Below, one piece after another: positions 16,672-25,485 of a DNA stretch of 64,000 bases (position 1 is its first letter; every line of letters begins with the position of its first letter). The notes under the pieces are model-generated. The model ran no database searches. It was given only the letters and a program-made list of their open reading frames with translations, and was not told the DNA's origin. This DNA comes from Paraplanobispora siamensis (GTDB lineage: Bacteria; Actinomycetota; Actinomycetes; Streptosporangiales; Streptosporangiaceae). Made by a program: the position numbers and the translations under genes. The stretch lies in NCBI RefSeq assembly GCF_016863175.1, contig NZ_BOOJ01000030.1, positions 186,001 through 250,000 on the forward strand, in the 5' to 3' direction.

Positions 16672-17607
16672 TTCACCGGTGGCCGGTTCGAGGGCGGTGA
16701 GGTCGGCGGCCAGATAGCGGGCGGCGGCGTGGACGGCGCGCAGGGTGACGGCCACGGCGGGGCGGTTGAGGCTGGAGGTGCGGGCGACGGCGTGGACGTC
16801 GCGGCCGGCCGGGGCGCCGGGGATCTCCCTGACCGCGATGCCGCGCACCCCGGCGGCCAGGGCCAGGGCCGGGACCGCGGCGATGCCGACGCCCTTGGCG
16901 ACCAGGCTCAGGATCGTGCTGAGCCCCTCGAACTCCCACGGCACCGGCTGCGCCCCGCCGACCGCGGCGAGCATGCGGTCGACGGCCAGCCGGGAGGGCT
17001 CCCCGTCGGGGGTGGCCATCCAGGGCTCCTCGCGCAGTTCCCTCAGGTCCACCGGCTCCCCGGGGAAGGCCAGGCGGTGCTTGCGCGGCACCACCAGCAC
17101 CAGCGGGTCGTGCAGCAGCGGGAAGAGCGTCACGGTCTCCGACCCGCGCATCCGGCCGCGCCAGTCGTCCACCAGCGCGATGTCCGCCTCGCCCGACCGC
17201 ACCTCGTCGATCCCGCCCTCCGGCCTGCTCTGCGCCATCCGCAGGGCCAGGGCGGTGTACCGCCGCAGCGACCTGACCAGCGCGGGCGCGAAGGCCACGG
17301 CGGCGGTGGGGAAGGCGGTGACGGCGACGCGGCCCGAGGGGGTCCCCGCGTGGGCCGACAGGTCGGACTCGGCGTTCTCCACCATGGCCAGGATGCGCTC
17401 GGCGTGCTCGACGAGGCGGTGCCCGGCGTCGGTCAGCTCCGCGCTGCGGGCGGTGCGGTCGATCAGGACGGCGCCCGCCTCGCGTTCCAGGGCGGCCAGT
17501 TGCTGGGAGACCGCCGAAGGGCTGTAGCCGAGCGAAGCGGCGGTCGCCGCGATGCTGCCCCTGCGGGCGAACTCGCAGATCAAGGCAAGACGACGCAGAT
17601 CGAGCAT
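16651..17607 (-). CDS. LysR family transcriptional regulator
   Basis: 318 residues. The N-terminal winged helix-turn-helix is SIAATAASLGYSPSAVSQQL at about residues 18-37, followed by the two-lobed periplasmic-type effector domain (VLVVPRKHRLA, LVAKGVGIAAVPALAL). It is divergent from an aminotransferase with 95 bp between them, the classical arrangement for a LysR protein controlling its neighbour. The last seven codons lie in a dispersed repeat, so the natural C-terminus may have been remodelled. Confidence 0.92.
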   Translation of the reverse strand: MLDLRRLALICEFARRGSIAATAASLGYSPSAVSQQLAALEREAGAVLIDRTARSAELTDAGHRLVEHAERILAMVENAESDLSAHAGTPSGRVAVTAFPTAAVAFAPALVRSLRRYTALALRMAQSRPEGGIDEVRSGEADIALVDDWRGRMRGSETVTLFPLLHDPLVLVVPRKHRLAFPGEPVDLRELREEPWMATPDGEPSRLAVDRMLAAVGGAQPVPWEFEGLSTILSLVAKGVGIAAVPALALAAGVRGIAVREIPGAPAGRDVHAVARTSSLNRPAVAVTLRAVHAAARYLAADLTALEPATGEPARGRR

Positions 17608-17672
17608 CGGATTTCCTTACGCCCACCCACACGAACCGAAGCTTGTACTGATGCCTTCTACCCCTGATTCTG

Positions 17673-17682
17673 GGAACGTTCC
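17673..17682. promoter_or_regulatory. Palindrome in LysR-aminotransferase intergenic region
   Basis: GGAACGTTCC is a perfect ten-base palindrome 20 bp before the aminotransferase ATG. GAAG-N13-CTTC at 17639-17659 is a second, looser inverted repeat. One of them may be the LysR site; neither is a clean T-N11-A box. Confidence 0.35.
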
Positions 17683-17702
17683 TAAGAGAAGGAGAAACAT
17701 CC

Positions 17703-18998
17703 ATGAACGTCACACTTTCTGCCACTTTGGCGGCAAACGAGGAGATCAACCGAAGACGCCGGTCAGGACAGCGCGTCCTGAACCTTGCCTTCGGCGAGGC
17801 CGGCCTGCCCGTGCACCCGTCCCTTCAGGAACGGCTGACGGTCGCGTCCGGGCAGAACGGGTACGGCCCGGTGGCCGGGCTGCCCGCCCTGCGGGAGGCC
17901 GCCGCCGGATACTGGGAACGCCGGGGGCTGCCCACCGACCCCGAGACGGTGGTCTGCGGCCCCGGGAGCAAGCCCCTGCTGTACGGCCTGCTGCTCGCGA
18001 TCGGCGGGGACGTCGTGCTGCCGATGCCGAGCTGGGTCAGCTACGCCGCCCAGGCCGAACTGGTCGGGGCGCGCCCCCTGCCCGTCCCGGCGCCCCCCGG
18101 CGAGGGAGGGGTGCCGGATCCCGAGCGGGTCGTCTCGGCGGTCCTGCACGCGCGCGCCCGGGGACGCGACGTCCGCTCCCTGCTGGTCACCCTCCCCGAC
18201 AACCCCACCGGGACGCTCGCCGCGACCGACGCGGTCAAGAAGATCACCGAGGTCGCCCGCGCGCTCGATCTGGTGATCATCTCCGACGAGATCTACCGCG
18301 ACCTCGTCCACGACCCGGGCACCCCCTTCCTCAGCCCGGCCGATCTGGCCCCGGAGCGCACCGTCGTCACCAGCGGGCTCAGCAAGAGCCTGGCCCTGGG
18401 CGGCTGGCGGATCGGCGTGGCCCGGCTGCCCTCGGCCGAACTGCGCACCCGGATGCTGGCGGTGGCCAGCGAGATCTGGTCCAGCCCGGCCGCCCCCGTG
18501 CAGCACGCGGCGGCCTACGCCTACACCGAGCCCGCCGAGCTCCAGGAGCGGGTCGAGCGGAGCAGGCGGCTGCACGGCGCGGTGGCGCGGGCGGCGCACG
18601 CCCGGTTCGTCCGGGCGGGTGTGAGGGCGCACGCGCCCCACGGCGGCTTCTATCTCTATCCGGACTTCACCGGCCTGGACATCGCGACCTCCGACGAGCT
18701 GGCCGCCCGTCTGCTCGACCGGCACGGCGTCGGGGTGCTCCCCGGCCACGCCTTCGGCGACGACCCCGCGGCGCTGCGGGTGCGGGTGGCCACCAGCCTG
18801 CTGTACGGCGAGACGACCGAGCAGCGGCTGGCCGCGCTGGAGGCCCCCGACCCGCTCGGCCTGCCCTGGATCGCGGCCTCCCTCGACCACCTGGAGGAGG
18901 CTCTGGACGCGCTCGGAACCGGCGCGGAGGACGCCGCGGCGCGCCCCCGTCCCCGGCCCCGCGGCCGGGTGGTCTCCCGGCGCGCATCGGTTGCATAA
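17703..18998 (+). CDS. PLP-dependent aminotransferase, class I/II
   Basis: 431 residues, fold type I. The PLP aspartate/tyrosine strand is LVIISDEIYRDLVHDP and the Schiff-base lysine is in TSGLSKSLALGGWRIGVARL. NPTG appears in LPDNPTGTLA. The family transaminates amino acids with 2-oxo acids; substrate is not evident. A strong AGAAGGAGAAA ribosome site precedes the ATG. The last 40 residues (Arg/Pro-rich) extend past the usual family end and may be a disordered tail. Divergent LysR probably regulates it. Confidence 0.9.
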   Translation: MNVTLSATLAANEEINRRRRSGQRVLNLAFGEAGLPVHPSLQERLTVASGQNGYGPVAGLPALREAAAGYWERRGLPTDPETVVCGPGSKPLLYGLLLAIGGDVVLPMPSWVSYAAQAELVGARPLPVPAPPGEGGVPDPERVVSAVLHARARGRDVRSLLVTLPDNPTGTLAATDAVKKITEVARALDLVIISDEIYRDLVHDPGTPFLSPADLAPERTVVTSGLSKSLALGGWRIGVARLPSAELRTRMLAVASEIWSSPAAPVQHAAAYAYTEPAELQERVERSRRLHGAVARAAHARFVRAGVRAHAPHGGFYLYPDFTGLDIATSDELAARLLDRHGVGVLPGHAFGDDPAALRVRVATSLLYGETTEQRLAALEAPDPLGLPWIAASLDHLEEALDALGTGAEDAAARPRPRPRGRVVSRRASVA

Positions 18999-19029
18999 CG
19001 TCCCCGCGGAACCCGCTGGGGCGGGGACG
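18999..19029 (+). terminator. Hairpin after aminotransferase
   Basis: CGTCCCCGC and GCGGGGACG pair over nine bases around a 13-base loop, starting at the base after the stop codon. There is no U-tract. Confidence 0.5.
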
Positions 19030-19157
19030 GCGATGACCGCTCTGACCTGGGCTTTTACCCTCCCGATCGGCGGGGGCTGGCGGCTTTCCCCGATGCTCAC
19101 CGAGATGTCGTGTGGCATTTGGTATTAGTCATGCTGGTGAGCCCTCATCATGTGCTC

Positions 19158-19802
19158 ATGCCCGCTTTTGTCACCCTATCTGGGCGCTCCGTGCGCCTGG
19201 AGCCGCTCAGCCTCGCGGCCGTCGACGAGCTCGTCGCCGCGGCGGGTGAAGACCGTACGACCTACGCCTTCACCCGGGTTCCCCACGGCAGGGAGGAGAT
19301 GGTCTCCTACGTGGAGGCCGCTCTGGCTGAGCAGGCGGAGGGCCGCGCGATGCCCTTCGCCATCCGGTGGCTGCACACCGACCGCGTCGTCGGTGCCACC
19401 CGTCTCATGAACCTGGAGTACTGGCAGGGTCCCCTGCCCTGGCCTCCGGGCGCGCGTGGCGCGGTGGGCGAGGTCCCGTCCGTGGCGGACATCGGTTACA
19501 CCTGGCTGGCCGCATCGGCCCAGGGCACGGGTGTCAACCGGGAGAGCAAGTACCTGATGCTCTCCCTCGCCTTCGAGACGTGGCAGGTCCACCGCATCAC
19601 CCTGAAGGCTGACGTACGGAACGTACGATCCCGGGCCGCCATCGAGGCCCTCGGCGCGCACCTGGACGGTGTGCGGCGGGCGGAGAGCCGAGGCGCCGAC
19701 GACACGGTCCGAGATACCGCGTTCTACTCGATCCTGAGTTCCGAATGGCCGCTCGTGCGAGAACGCCTGCACGCGCGGCTGGGACTGGTCGAGGCCGCGT
19801 AG
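19158..19802 (+). CDS. GNAT family N-acetyltransferase (RimJ/RimL-like)
   Basis: 214 residues from the chosen ATG. The domain has GRSVRLEPLSLAAVDELV at the start, DIGYTWLAASAQGTGVNRES for the acetyl-CoA loop and HRITLKADVRNVRSRAAIE for motif B, the pattern of RimJ/RimL ribosomal-protein or small-molecule acetyltransferases. In-frame ATG codons at 19110 and 19131 are possible alternative starts; none has a good ribosome site, and TATTAG at 19123 could be a -10 for a near-leaderless message. A strong terminator follows. Confidence 0.85.
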   Translation: MPAFVTLSGRSVRLEPLSLAAVDELVAAAGEDRTTYAFTRVPHGREEMVSYVEAALAEQAEGRAMPFAIRWLHTDRVVGATRLMNLEYWQGPLPWPPGARGAVGEVPSVADIGYTWLAASAQGTGVNRESKYLMLSLAFETWQVHRITLKADVRNVRSRAAIEALGAHLDGVRRAESRGADDTVRDTAFYSILSSEWPLVRERLHARLGLVEAA

Positions 19803-19835
19803 ACCGTTCACGTCACTTCGAGCTTCATGGAGCAT

Positions 19836-19866
19836 AAGGCCCACCCGATATTTTCGGGTGGGCCTT
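19836..19866 (+). terminator. Strong rho-independent terminator
   Basis: AAGGCCCACCCGA pairs with TCGGGTGGGCCTT over 13 bases with a five-base loop, followed by TGTT. It isolates the acetyltransferase from the SARP gene. Confidence 0.88.
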
Positions 19867-19985
19867 TGTTCATCTATCGGATGAGTGCTCATCTGCCTCT
19901 CCGAGATCACCCGGCCCGGCATGACCGCCCCCGTACGGGGTCATGCCCGGCGCTCATCAGCATCTCGATCCGGGCTCAACACCCG

Positions 19986-20015
19986 ATTAACGGGCAATCA
20001 ACGCACCGGTTAACG
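19986..20015 (+). promoter_or_regulatory. SARP-type direct heptamer repeats
   Basis: ATTAACG (19986), ATCAACG (19997) and GTTAACG (20009) are spaced 11 and 12 bp apart, the one-turn spacing known for SARP binding sites, about 85-110 bp before the SARP gene. A TTTACT hexamer at 20028 could be the -10. Autoregulation is inferred. Confidence 0.45.
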
Positions 20016-20097
20016 AGCTCGGCCGCGTTTACTACGTGAGCATTGAAGGATCTATCATTCCGTCATAAACCTTCCCGTTAGGGCGGAGATTTAGGAA

Positions 20098-23000
20098 ATG
20101 GCTGCTCAGGGCAGCGGAGGCGGTTTGCGCTTCGCGGTACTCGGCCCTGTCCAGGCCTGGCGTGACGGTGCCGAACTCGACCTGGGCACCCCGCTGCAAC
20201 GCTCCATTCTGGCGATGCTGCTCCTGCGCGAGGGCCGGGCGGTGACTCCGACCGAGATGATCGACGCGGTCTGGGGGGAGGAGGCCCCGCCCCGGGCGCT
20301 GGGCGCGCTGCGGACCTACGTCTCCCGGCTGCGCGCCGTACTCGAACCCGGGCGGTCGCCCCGCACCCGGCCCGAGCTGCTGACCTCCGTGGGACGGGGC
20401 TACGCGCTCCGCGTGGACGACGCCGCCGTCGACCTGGCCCTCTTCGAGAAGAAGACGCAGGAGGCCGAGGCGGCCCGGCGCGCCGGCGACCTCGCCGCGG
20501 CGGCCGAGTCCCTGCGCTCGGGACTGGCGCTGTGGACCGGCGAGCCCCTGGCCGGAGCCGTCGGCCCCTACGCCGAGCACCAGCGCGGCCGGCTCGCCGA
20601 ACGCCGGATGAGCGTGATCGAGGCCCTCGTGGAACTCGACCTCGAACTGGGCCGGCACGCCGACGTCGTCTCCGAGCTCGTCGCGCTCACCGCCGACCAT
20701 CCGCTGCGCGAGCGGCTGCGCGCCCAGCTCATGCTGGCCTACTACCGGTGCGGGCGGCAGGGGGACGCGCTGGCGGTCTTCGCCGACACCCGCCGGGTGC
20801 TGGCCGACGAGCTGGGCGTCGACCCCGGCCCCGAGCTGACCGCCCTGCATCGGCGCGTCCTGGCCGCCGACCCCGACCTCGCCCCCGCCGAACCGGTACG
20901 GCCCGCGCCCCCCGCCGGGCCGGCCGCCGACAAGACGGCCGAGGAGGAGAGCGCCCCGGCCGAGACGCCCAAGGTGCCCGACCTGCCGCGCCCGGCCCAG
21001 CTGCCGGCCGCGGTCAACGACTTCACCGGCCGCGGGCAGATCGTCACCCGGTTGCGCACCCTGCTGTCCGCGCAGCCCGCCGAGGGCGTCCCGGTGGCCG
21101 CGATCTCCGGCATCGGCGGCGTCGGCAAGACGACCCTGGCGGTGCACGTCGCGCACATCATGCAGGACCTGTTCCCGGACGGGCAGCTCTACGCCGACCT
21201 GCGCGGCTACGGCCAGGAGCCCACCCCGCCCGAGTCGGTGCTGGCGGCGTTCCTGCGGGCGCTCGGCCTGCCGCCCGACGTCATCCCGGACGGCCTGGCC
21301 GAGCGCTCGGCGCTGTTCCGCTCGCTGCTGGCCGACCGGCGCATGCTGGTGCTGCTCGACAACGCCCGCGACGCCGGGCAGGTCGCCCACCTGCTGCCCG
21401 GCTCGGCGGGCTGCGCCGCGATCGTGACCAGCCGCCACAAGCTGGCCGACCTGGCCGCGGCGAAGCTGTTCGACCTGGACGTGATGGAGCCCGAGGAGGC
21501 GCTGACCCTGTTCGGCGCGGTCGCCGGGGCCGAGCGGGTCTCGGCCGAACGCGCCGTCGCCATGGACGTGGTCGCCTCCTGCGGATTCCTGCCGCTGGCC
21601 GTACGGATCGTGGCGGCCCGGCTGGCGGCCAGACCCACCTGGACCGTTGCATCGCTGGTCCCCCGGCTGGCCGACGAGCGCCGCCGGCTGGACGAGATGC
21701 GGGTGGGCAACCTGGCGGTGGAGGCGACCTTCGCCCTGGGATACGGCCAGCTGGAGCAGGCGCAGGCGCGGGCCTTCCGGCTGCTGTCCCTGCCTGGAGG
21801 ACCGGACATCTCGGTCTCGGCCGCCGCCGCCGTCCTCGACCTGGAGGCGACGGACACCGAGGACATCCTGGAGTCCCTGGTGGACGCCAGCCTGCTGGAG
21901 GCCCCCGCCGCGGGCCGCTACCGCTTCCACGACCTGCTCAGGCTCTTCGCCCGGCGCGCGGCCGAGCGCGGTCCCGACGCGCACGAGGGTCCCGAGGCGC
22001 TGCGCCGGCTGCTCTGCTTCTATCTCGCCTCCGCCAGCTCGGCGCACCGGCTGGCCTACGAGGGCAGCGTGGTCGCCGACCAGTTCACCGTCACCGGCCC
22101 CGGGCACACCTTCTCCTCCGCCGACGAGGCCGTCACCTGGCTGACGGTCGAGGCCGACGCCATCTTCGCGGCGATCGCCCAGGCCGCAGGGAGCGCCACC
22201 ACCGCCGAGTCGCTGCTGCCCGCGGCCGACCTGCTGCTGGGCATGGAACCGCTGATGGAGGCCGGCAGCCACGTCCGCGAGTTCGACCTGCGCATCCGGG
22301 AGATGCTCGCCACCGCCCGGCGGCTGGAGGCGACCTCGTGCGAGCTGCGCTGCCGCTACATGCTCGGGCGGCTGCTGTTCGGGGCGAACCGGCTGACCGA
22401 GGCGGAGACCGAGTTCCGGGCCTCGCTGGACCTGGCGGCCGGGGGCGACCGGATCGTCGCGGGCGAGGCGATGAACGCGCTGGCCGTCGTGGTCGGGCGT
22501 CAGCGCCGCCACGTGGAGGCGCTGGCCTGGTTCGACTCGGCCCGCAAGGCCTTCAGGGAGATCGGCGGGCAGGGCGGCGAGGCCCTGACGCTCAGCTACT
22601 CCGCCCGCGACCACCTGTTCCTCGGCCAGCCCGAGGAGGCCATCGCCGCCGCCGAGCAGGGCCTGGTGCTGTTCAGCGAGATCGGCTCGGCCGCCGGCAC
22701 CGCGCGGGCCCGCTATCACCTGGGCATGGTGCTGTCCCGGGTCGGGCGCCTGAACGAGGCGGTCCACCACCACGCCGAGTGCCTGGCCTTCTTCCGGGCG
22801 GGCAACCAGCGGGTGTGGGAGCAGCGGGTCTGCTCCCGGCTGGCCGAGACGTTCATCACCGCGGGCCGGTTCGGCGACGCCGTACGGCACGCCGAGCAGG
22901 CGCTGACCGTGAGCCGCGAGATCGGCCACCCCTACGGCGAGGCGCAGGCGCTGTGGGTGCTAGGCCGGGCCCTCGCCGGGCAGGGCGACGTCGAGCGCAG

Positions 23001-23121
23001 CCGTCACTGCCTGGGGCGCGCCCACGACCTCTTCGCCCGCCTCGGCGCCCCGGAGGCCGATGACCTGCGCGCCCTCCTCGACCGCGGCGAGGTCGGAAAC
23101 GGTTCCGAGCCCGTCGTATAA
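20098..23121 (+). CDS. AfsR/SARP family transcriptional regulator (BTAD + NB-ARC + TPR)
   Basis: 1007 residues. Order: OmpR-like winged helix (about 10-100), bacterial transcriptional activation domain (about 105-255), Pro/Ala linker, NB-ARC ATPase with P-loop ISGIGGVGKTT at about 336 and Walker B RMLVLLDNARDA, then C-terminal TPR repeats (about 700-1000). This is the AfsR layout of large SARPs that switch on secondary metabolism or cell-wall genes. The annotated ATG has AGGA very close to it; a TTG at 20125 with GGAGG four bases upstream is a credible alternative that starts exactly at the conserved LRFAVLGPV. Confidence 0.92.
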   Translation: MAAQGSGGGLRFAVLGPVQAWRDGAELDLGTPLQRSILAMLLLREGRAVTPTEMIDAVWGEEAPPRALGALRTYVSRLRAVLEPGRSPRTRPELLTSVGRGYALRVDDAAVDLALFEKKTQEAEAARRAGDLAAAAESLRSGLALWTGEPLAGAVGPYAEHQRGRLAERRMSVIEALVELDLELGRHADVVSELVALTADHPLRERLRAQLMLAYYRCGRQGDALAVFADTRRVLADELGVDPGPELTALHRRVLAADPDLAPAEPVRPAPPAGPAADKTAEEESAPAETPKVPDLPRPAQLPAAVNDFTGRGQIVTRLRTLLSAQPAEGVPVAAISGIGGVGKTTLAVHVAHIMQDLFPDGQLYADLRGYGQEPTPPESVLAAFLRALGLPPDVIPDGLAERSALFRSLLADRRMLVLLDNARDAGQVAHLLPGSAGCAAIVTSRHKLADLAAAKLFDLDVMEPEEALTLFGAVAGAERVSAERAVAMDVVASCGFLPLAVRIVAARLAARPTWTVASLVPRLADERRRLDEMRVGNLAVEATFALGYGQLEQAQARAFRLLSLPGGPDISVSAAAAVLDLEATDTEDILESLVDASLLEAPAAGRYRFHDLLRLFARRAAERGPDAHEGPEALRRLLCFYLASASSAHRLAYEGSVVADQFTVTGPGHTFSSADEAVTWLTVEADAIFAAIAQAAGSATTAESLLPAADLLLGMEPLMEAGSHVREFDLRIREMLATARRLEATSCELRCRYMLGRLLFGANRLTEAETEFRASLDLAAGGDRIVAGEAMNALAVVVGRQRRHVEALAWFDSARKAFREIGGQGGEALTLSYSARDHLFLGQPEEAIAAAEQGLVLFSEIGSAAGTARARYHLGMVLSRVGRLNEAVHHHAECLAFFRAGNQRVWEQRVCSRLAETFITAGRFGDAVRHAEQALTVSREIGHPYGEAQALWVLGRALAGQGDVERSRHCLGRAHDLFARLGAPEADDLRALLDRGEVGNGSEPVV

Positions 23122-23173
23122 CTCGTCGTCGAGACGCGCCATCCACATATGGGTAAATCCTCTGTGTCTATTT

Positions 23174-23285
23174 GCGACGCCGACGCGTCGCGGCTCAGGG
23201 GCTCCTCGATCCGGCTCCCGCCGTCGTCGCGTCCTCGCTTCGCTGCGGGCGCTCCTCCGTTGGTTCACCGGCGCCCCCTCGCGGG
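23174..23285. repeat. Dispersed intergenic repeat, copy 2
   Basis: Counterpart of the repeat at 16507-16671, in the same orientation. The last 44 bases are nearly identical. It lies in the 395-bp space between the SARP gene and the convergent methyltransferase, which contains no credible gene. Confidence 0.7.
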
Positions 23286-23495
23286 GGACGTGGACGAGGT
23301 TCGACCGGTCGTCTCGGCCACCGCTCGGTGCGTAGGGGGCCCGGGTATCAACCGGTGCGCCTTGCGATGGCTAGCCGCCTCATGTCGACGACCGGCCGAA
23401 CCTCACGAACACGGGCCCTTCACCCCCCGGGTCCGTGCCCATGACAAGAGAGTGACCCACCGCGTTAAACGTCGAATCAACAACCGATCGCCGGG

Positions 23496-23539
23496 TTATC
23501 CACAGGCTGTGGAGGATCAGGTTGTGGATATGTGGAAAA
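23496..23539. other. Cluster of DnaA boxes
   Basis: TTATCCACA (23496-23504) is a perfect DnaA consensus box. On the opposite strand TGTGGATAT (23523-23531) and TGTGGAAAA (23531-23539) are each one base off the consensus, and TGTGGAGGA at 23508 is a weaker match. The last two lie in the 3' end of the methyltransferase gene. Three good boxes in 44 bp is unlikely by chance in such GC-rich DNA. Confidence 0.5.
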
Positions 23540-24968
23540 ACCCCTCGGCGATCAGTGGACGGAGGCTCTCGGGGGCCTTTTCCAGCAGGTCATCGGGGTT
23601 CTCACCGGTCAGGTCGGCGATGGCGGCGAGCAGGGGAGCCAGTGGATAGTCCCCGTCGCAGACGCTCGCGAGGGCCGCTTCGACCGTGCCCACCTGGGTG
23701 CTTCTGCACAGCCCCGACGTCTGCCGGAGCACGATCGTGGAGGGGTCCTCGGCGCCGGGCGGGCCGGTCCGCTCCTCCACCACCCCCTCGGCCACCACCA
23801 GGCGCGCCGCGAGCAGTTCGGCGTCGGTCAGCCGGTGCGCGGCGGCGACCGAGCCGAGCACCCCGTCCACGTAGGCGCCCACCGGGAGTTCGACCCGCCC
23901 GGCGTACTCCTCCACCCGCACCACCGGATCCAGGCTGCCGGAGTCGTGCAGGGTGATCCAGCCGAAGCCGATCCCCGTGACGCCCGCCTCCTCGAACCAG
24001 CCGAGCCACTCGTCGTACAGCTCGTGGTAGCGGGGGGTGCCCTGCTCGGCGGCGTCGCGCAGCCACAGCTCGACGTACTCGGCCGGGTCCTGGACGTCCC
24101 GCTGCACCGCCCAGCCGTCGCAGCCGGTCCCGGTCAGCCAGCCGCCGACCCGGTCGCGCCAGTCCTCCCCCTCGACGTGCAGCCAGTTAGCCAGCAGCTG
24201 GCAGGTGCCGCCGGGGTTGAGGTGGCGGGGCGCCAGCCGTACCAGGTCCCGGCAGAAGCCGTCCGCCTGGAACCCGGACTCGCGGTAGGTGAACCGGCCG
24301 CCGGGGGAGATCACGAAGGGCGGGTTGGAGACGACCAGGTCGAAGCGCTCCCCCTCGACCGGATCGAACAGCGAGCCCTCGCGGGCGTCCACGTCCTCGA
24401 TCCCGGACAGCGCCCAGCTCAGCCGGGCCAGCTCCAGCGCCCGGGGGTTGACGTCGGTGGCGACGATCTCCCGTGCCCGGCCGGCCAGGGGCAGCACCTG
24501 CACGCCGCAGCCGGTGCCCAGGTCGAGGGCGCGCTCGACCGGCCGGCGGGACGCGAGCTGGGCCAGGTTCGCCGACGCGCCGCCCGCGCCGACCACGTGG
24601 TCGGCGCGCAGCGCCGGGTCGCCGGGCCGGACCTTCCGGTCGGAGACGACGTAGCCGCCGCCGTCCCACGGCTGCAGGTGGACCGTCGCGACGATCCGGT
24701 CCCCGTCGGCGGCCACCAGGCCCGCGGCGGCCAGCTCGGCCGCGGGGAGCCCCTCGGGCGCCTCCACCGGGACGCCGAGCCACCACAGCCGGATCAGCGC
24801 GGCGAGCGGATCGCCGGCGCGGGTGGCGCGCAGGGCGGGGACGAGCTCCTCCCGGGCCAGGGCGGTGGCGGCCGTGTCGCCGAGCCGGGCGCGCACACCG
24901 TCGATGGTGTAGCCGGAGGCGAGCAGAAGCTCACGGAGCCGGTTCAGCGTGTCCTTCGTCGCCGTCAT
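23517..24968 (-). CDS. SAM-dependent methyltransferase with NPPF motif
   Basis: 483 residues. The SAM motif is ALDLGTGCGVQVLPLAG and the catalytic motif is LVVSNPPFVIS, the NPPF signature of enzymes that methylate planar nitrogen, as in PrmC, RsmC and adenine methyltransferases. An N-terminal helical region (about 1-150) and a C-terminal Glu-rich extension (about 380-483) flank the domain. The target is unknown. The ATG is preceded by GGTGG. The gene's 3' end holds part of a DnaA-box cluster. Confidence 0.85.
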   Translation of the reverse strand: MTATKDTLNRLRELLLASGYTIDGVRARLGDTAATALAREELVPALRATRAGDPLAALIRLWWLGVPVEAPEGLPAAELAAAGLVAADGDRIVATVHLQPWDGGGYVVSDRKVRPGDPALRADHVVGAGGASANLAQLASRRPVERALDLGTGCGVQVLPLAGRAREIVATDVNPRALELARLSWALSGIEDVDAREGSLFDPVEGERFDLVVSNPPFVISPGGRFTYRESGFQADGFCRDLVRLAPRHLNPGGTCQLLANWLHVEGEDWRDRVGGWLTGTGCDGWAVQRDVQDPAEYVELWLRDAAEQGTPRYHELYDEWLGWFEEAGVTGIGFGWITLHDSGSLDPVVRVEEYAGRVELPVGAYVDGVLGSVAAAHRLTDAELLAARLVVAEGVVEERTGPPGAEDPSTIVLRQTSGLCRSTQVGTVEAALASVCDGDYPLAPLLAAIADLTGENPDDLLEKAPESLRPLIAEGFFHISTT

Positions 24969-25103
24969 CGTCGTCCCACCAGTCTCTCGACACTCATGGC
25001 GACAAACCTGACACAGATCGGCGTAAGGCACCTGCAAGCGGCTCTCAAGTGTCAAGGTGTACTTCTTCGGGTAGCCGCCATATCCGTCCCCTAAGGACAC
25101 GTC

Positions 25104-25415
25104 ATGTTGATCCCCTGCTTGGCCTGTGAGTCCCGTTTCCGCCCCGATGAGTACTTTCGTGCCTGCCACGACTATCACCGGGGCATGGATCTGGTCTCCT
25201 GGACCTGCCCTCGCTGCGGGAACCGTGACGAGTTGCGGGTCCTGCCCGGAGAGCTCGGGTTCGGCTATCCCCGGCACGGCCGGTTCGACGTCAGCGACCG
25301 GGTGCGCGTGCCCGGCCTGCAGCGGCGGCGTCAGGACATGAGGCTGGACATCTCCCTCGACCAGAATGTCTGGCGCGTCCCCACCCGGTTGCGCCAGCTC
25401 GCGGGAGCACGCTGA
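25104..25415 (+). CDS. Small putative zinc-ribbon protein
   Basis: 103 residues with a CLAC pair near the start and a CPRC pair about 30 residues later: two CxxC knuckles that could form one zinc ribbon. The rest is basic and shows no further motif. AAGGA lies seven bases before the ATG, and a hairpin follows the stop, which supports it as a real gene. I do not recognise the family; nucleic-acid or protein binding is the usual role of such modules. Confidence 0.6.
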   Translation: MLIPCLACESRFRPDEYFRACHDYHRGMDLVSWTCPRCGNRDELRVLPGELGFGYPRHGRFDVSDRVRVPGLQRRRQDMRLDISLDQNVWRVPTRLRQLAGAR

Positions 25416-25425
25416 GACCGGTCCC

Positions 25426-25450
25426 GGCGCCGGGTCGTGGACCCGGCGCC
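25426..25450. terminator. Hairpin between convergent zinc-ribbon and TetR genes
   Basis: GGCGCCGGGT and ACCCGGCGCC pair over ten bases with a five-base loop. It can serve both converging transcripts. Confidence 0.7.
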
Positions 25451-25485
25451 AGTCCTCGCGGCCAGTCCCGCGACTAGTCCCGTGA

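Noticed and set aside
20032-22929. A 965-codon open frame opposite the SARP gene
   Set aside because: Its composition is the mirror of high-GC codon bias; no motifs, no ribosome site, and the plus-strand gene has clear domains throughout.
22960-23268. Arg-rich small frame in repeat copy 2
   Set aside because: It lies in the dispersed repeat and is only a translation of it; no ribosome site.
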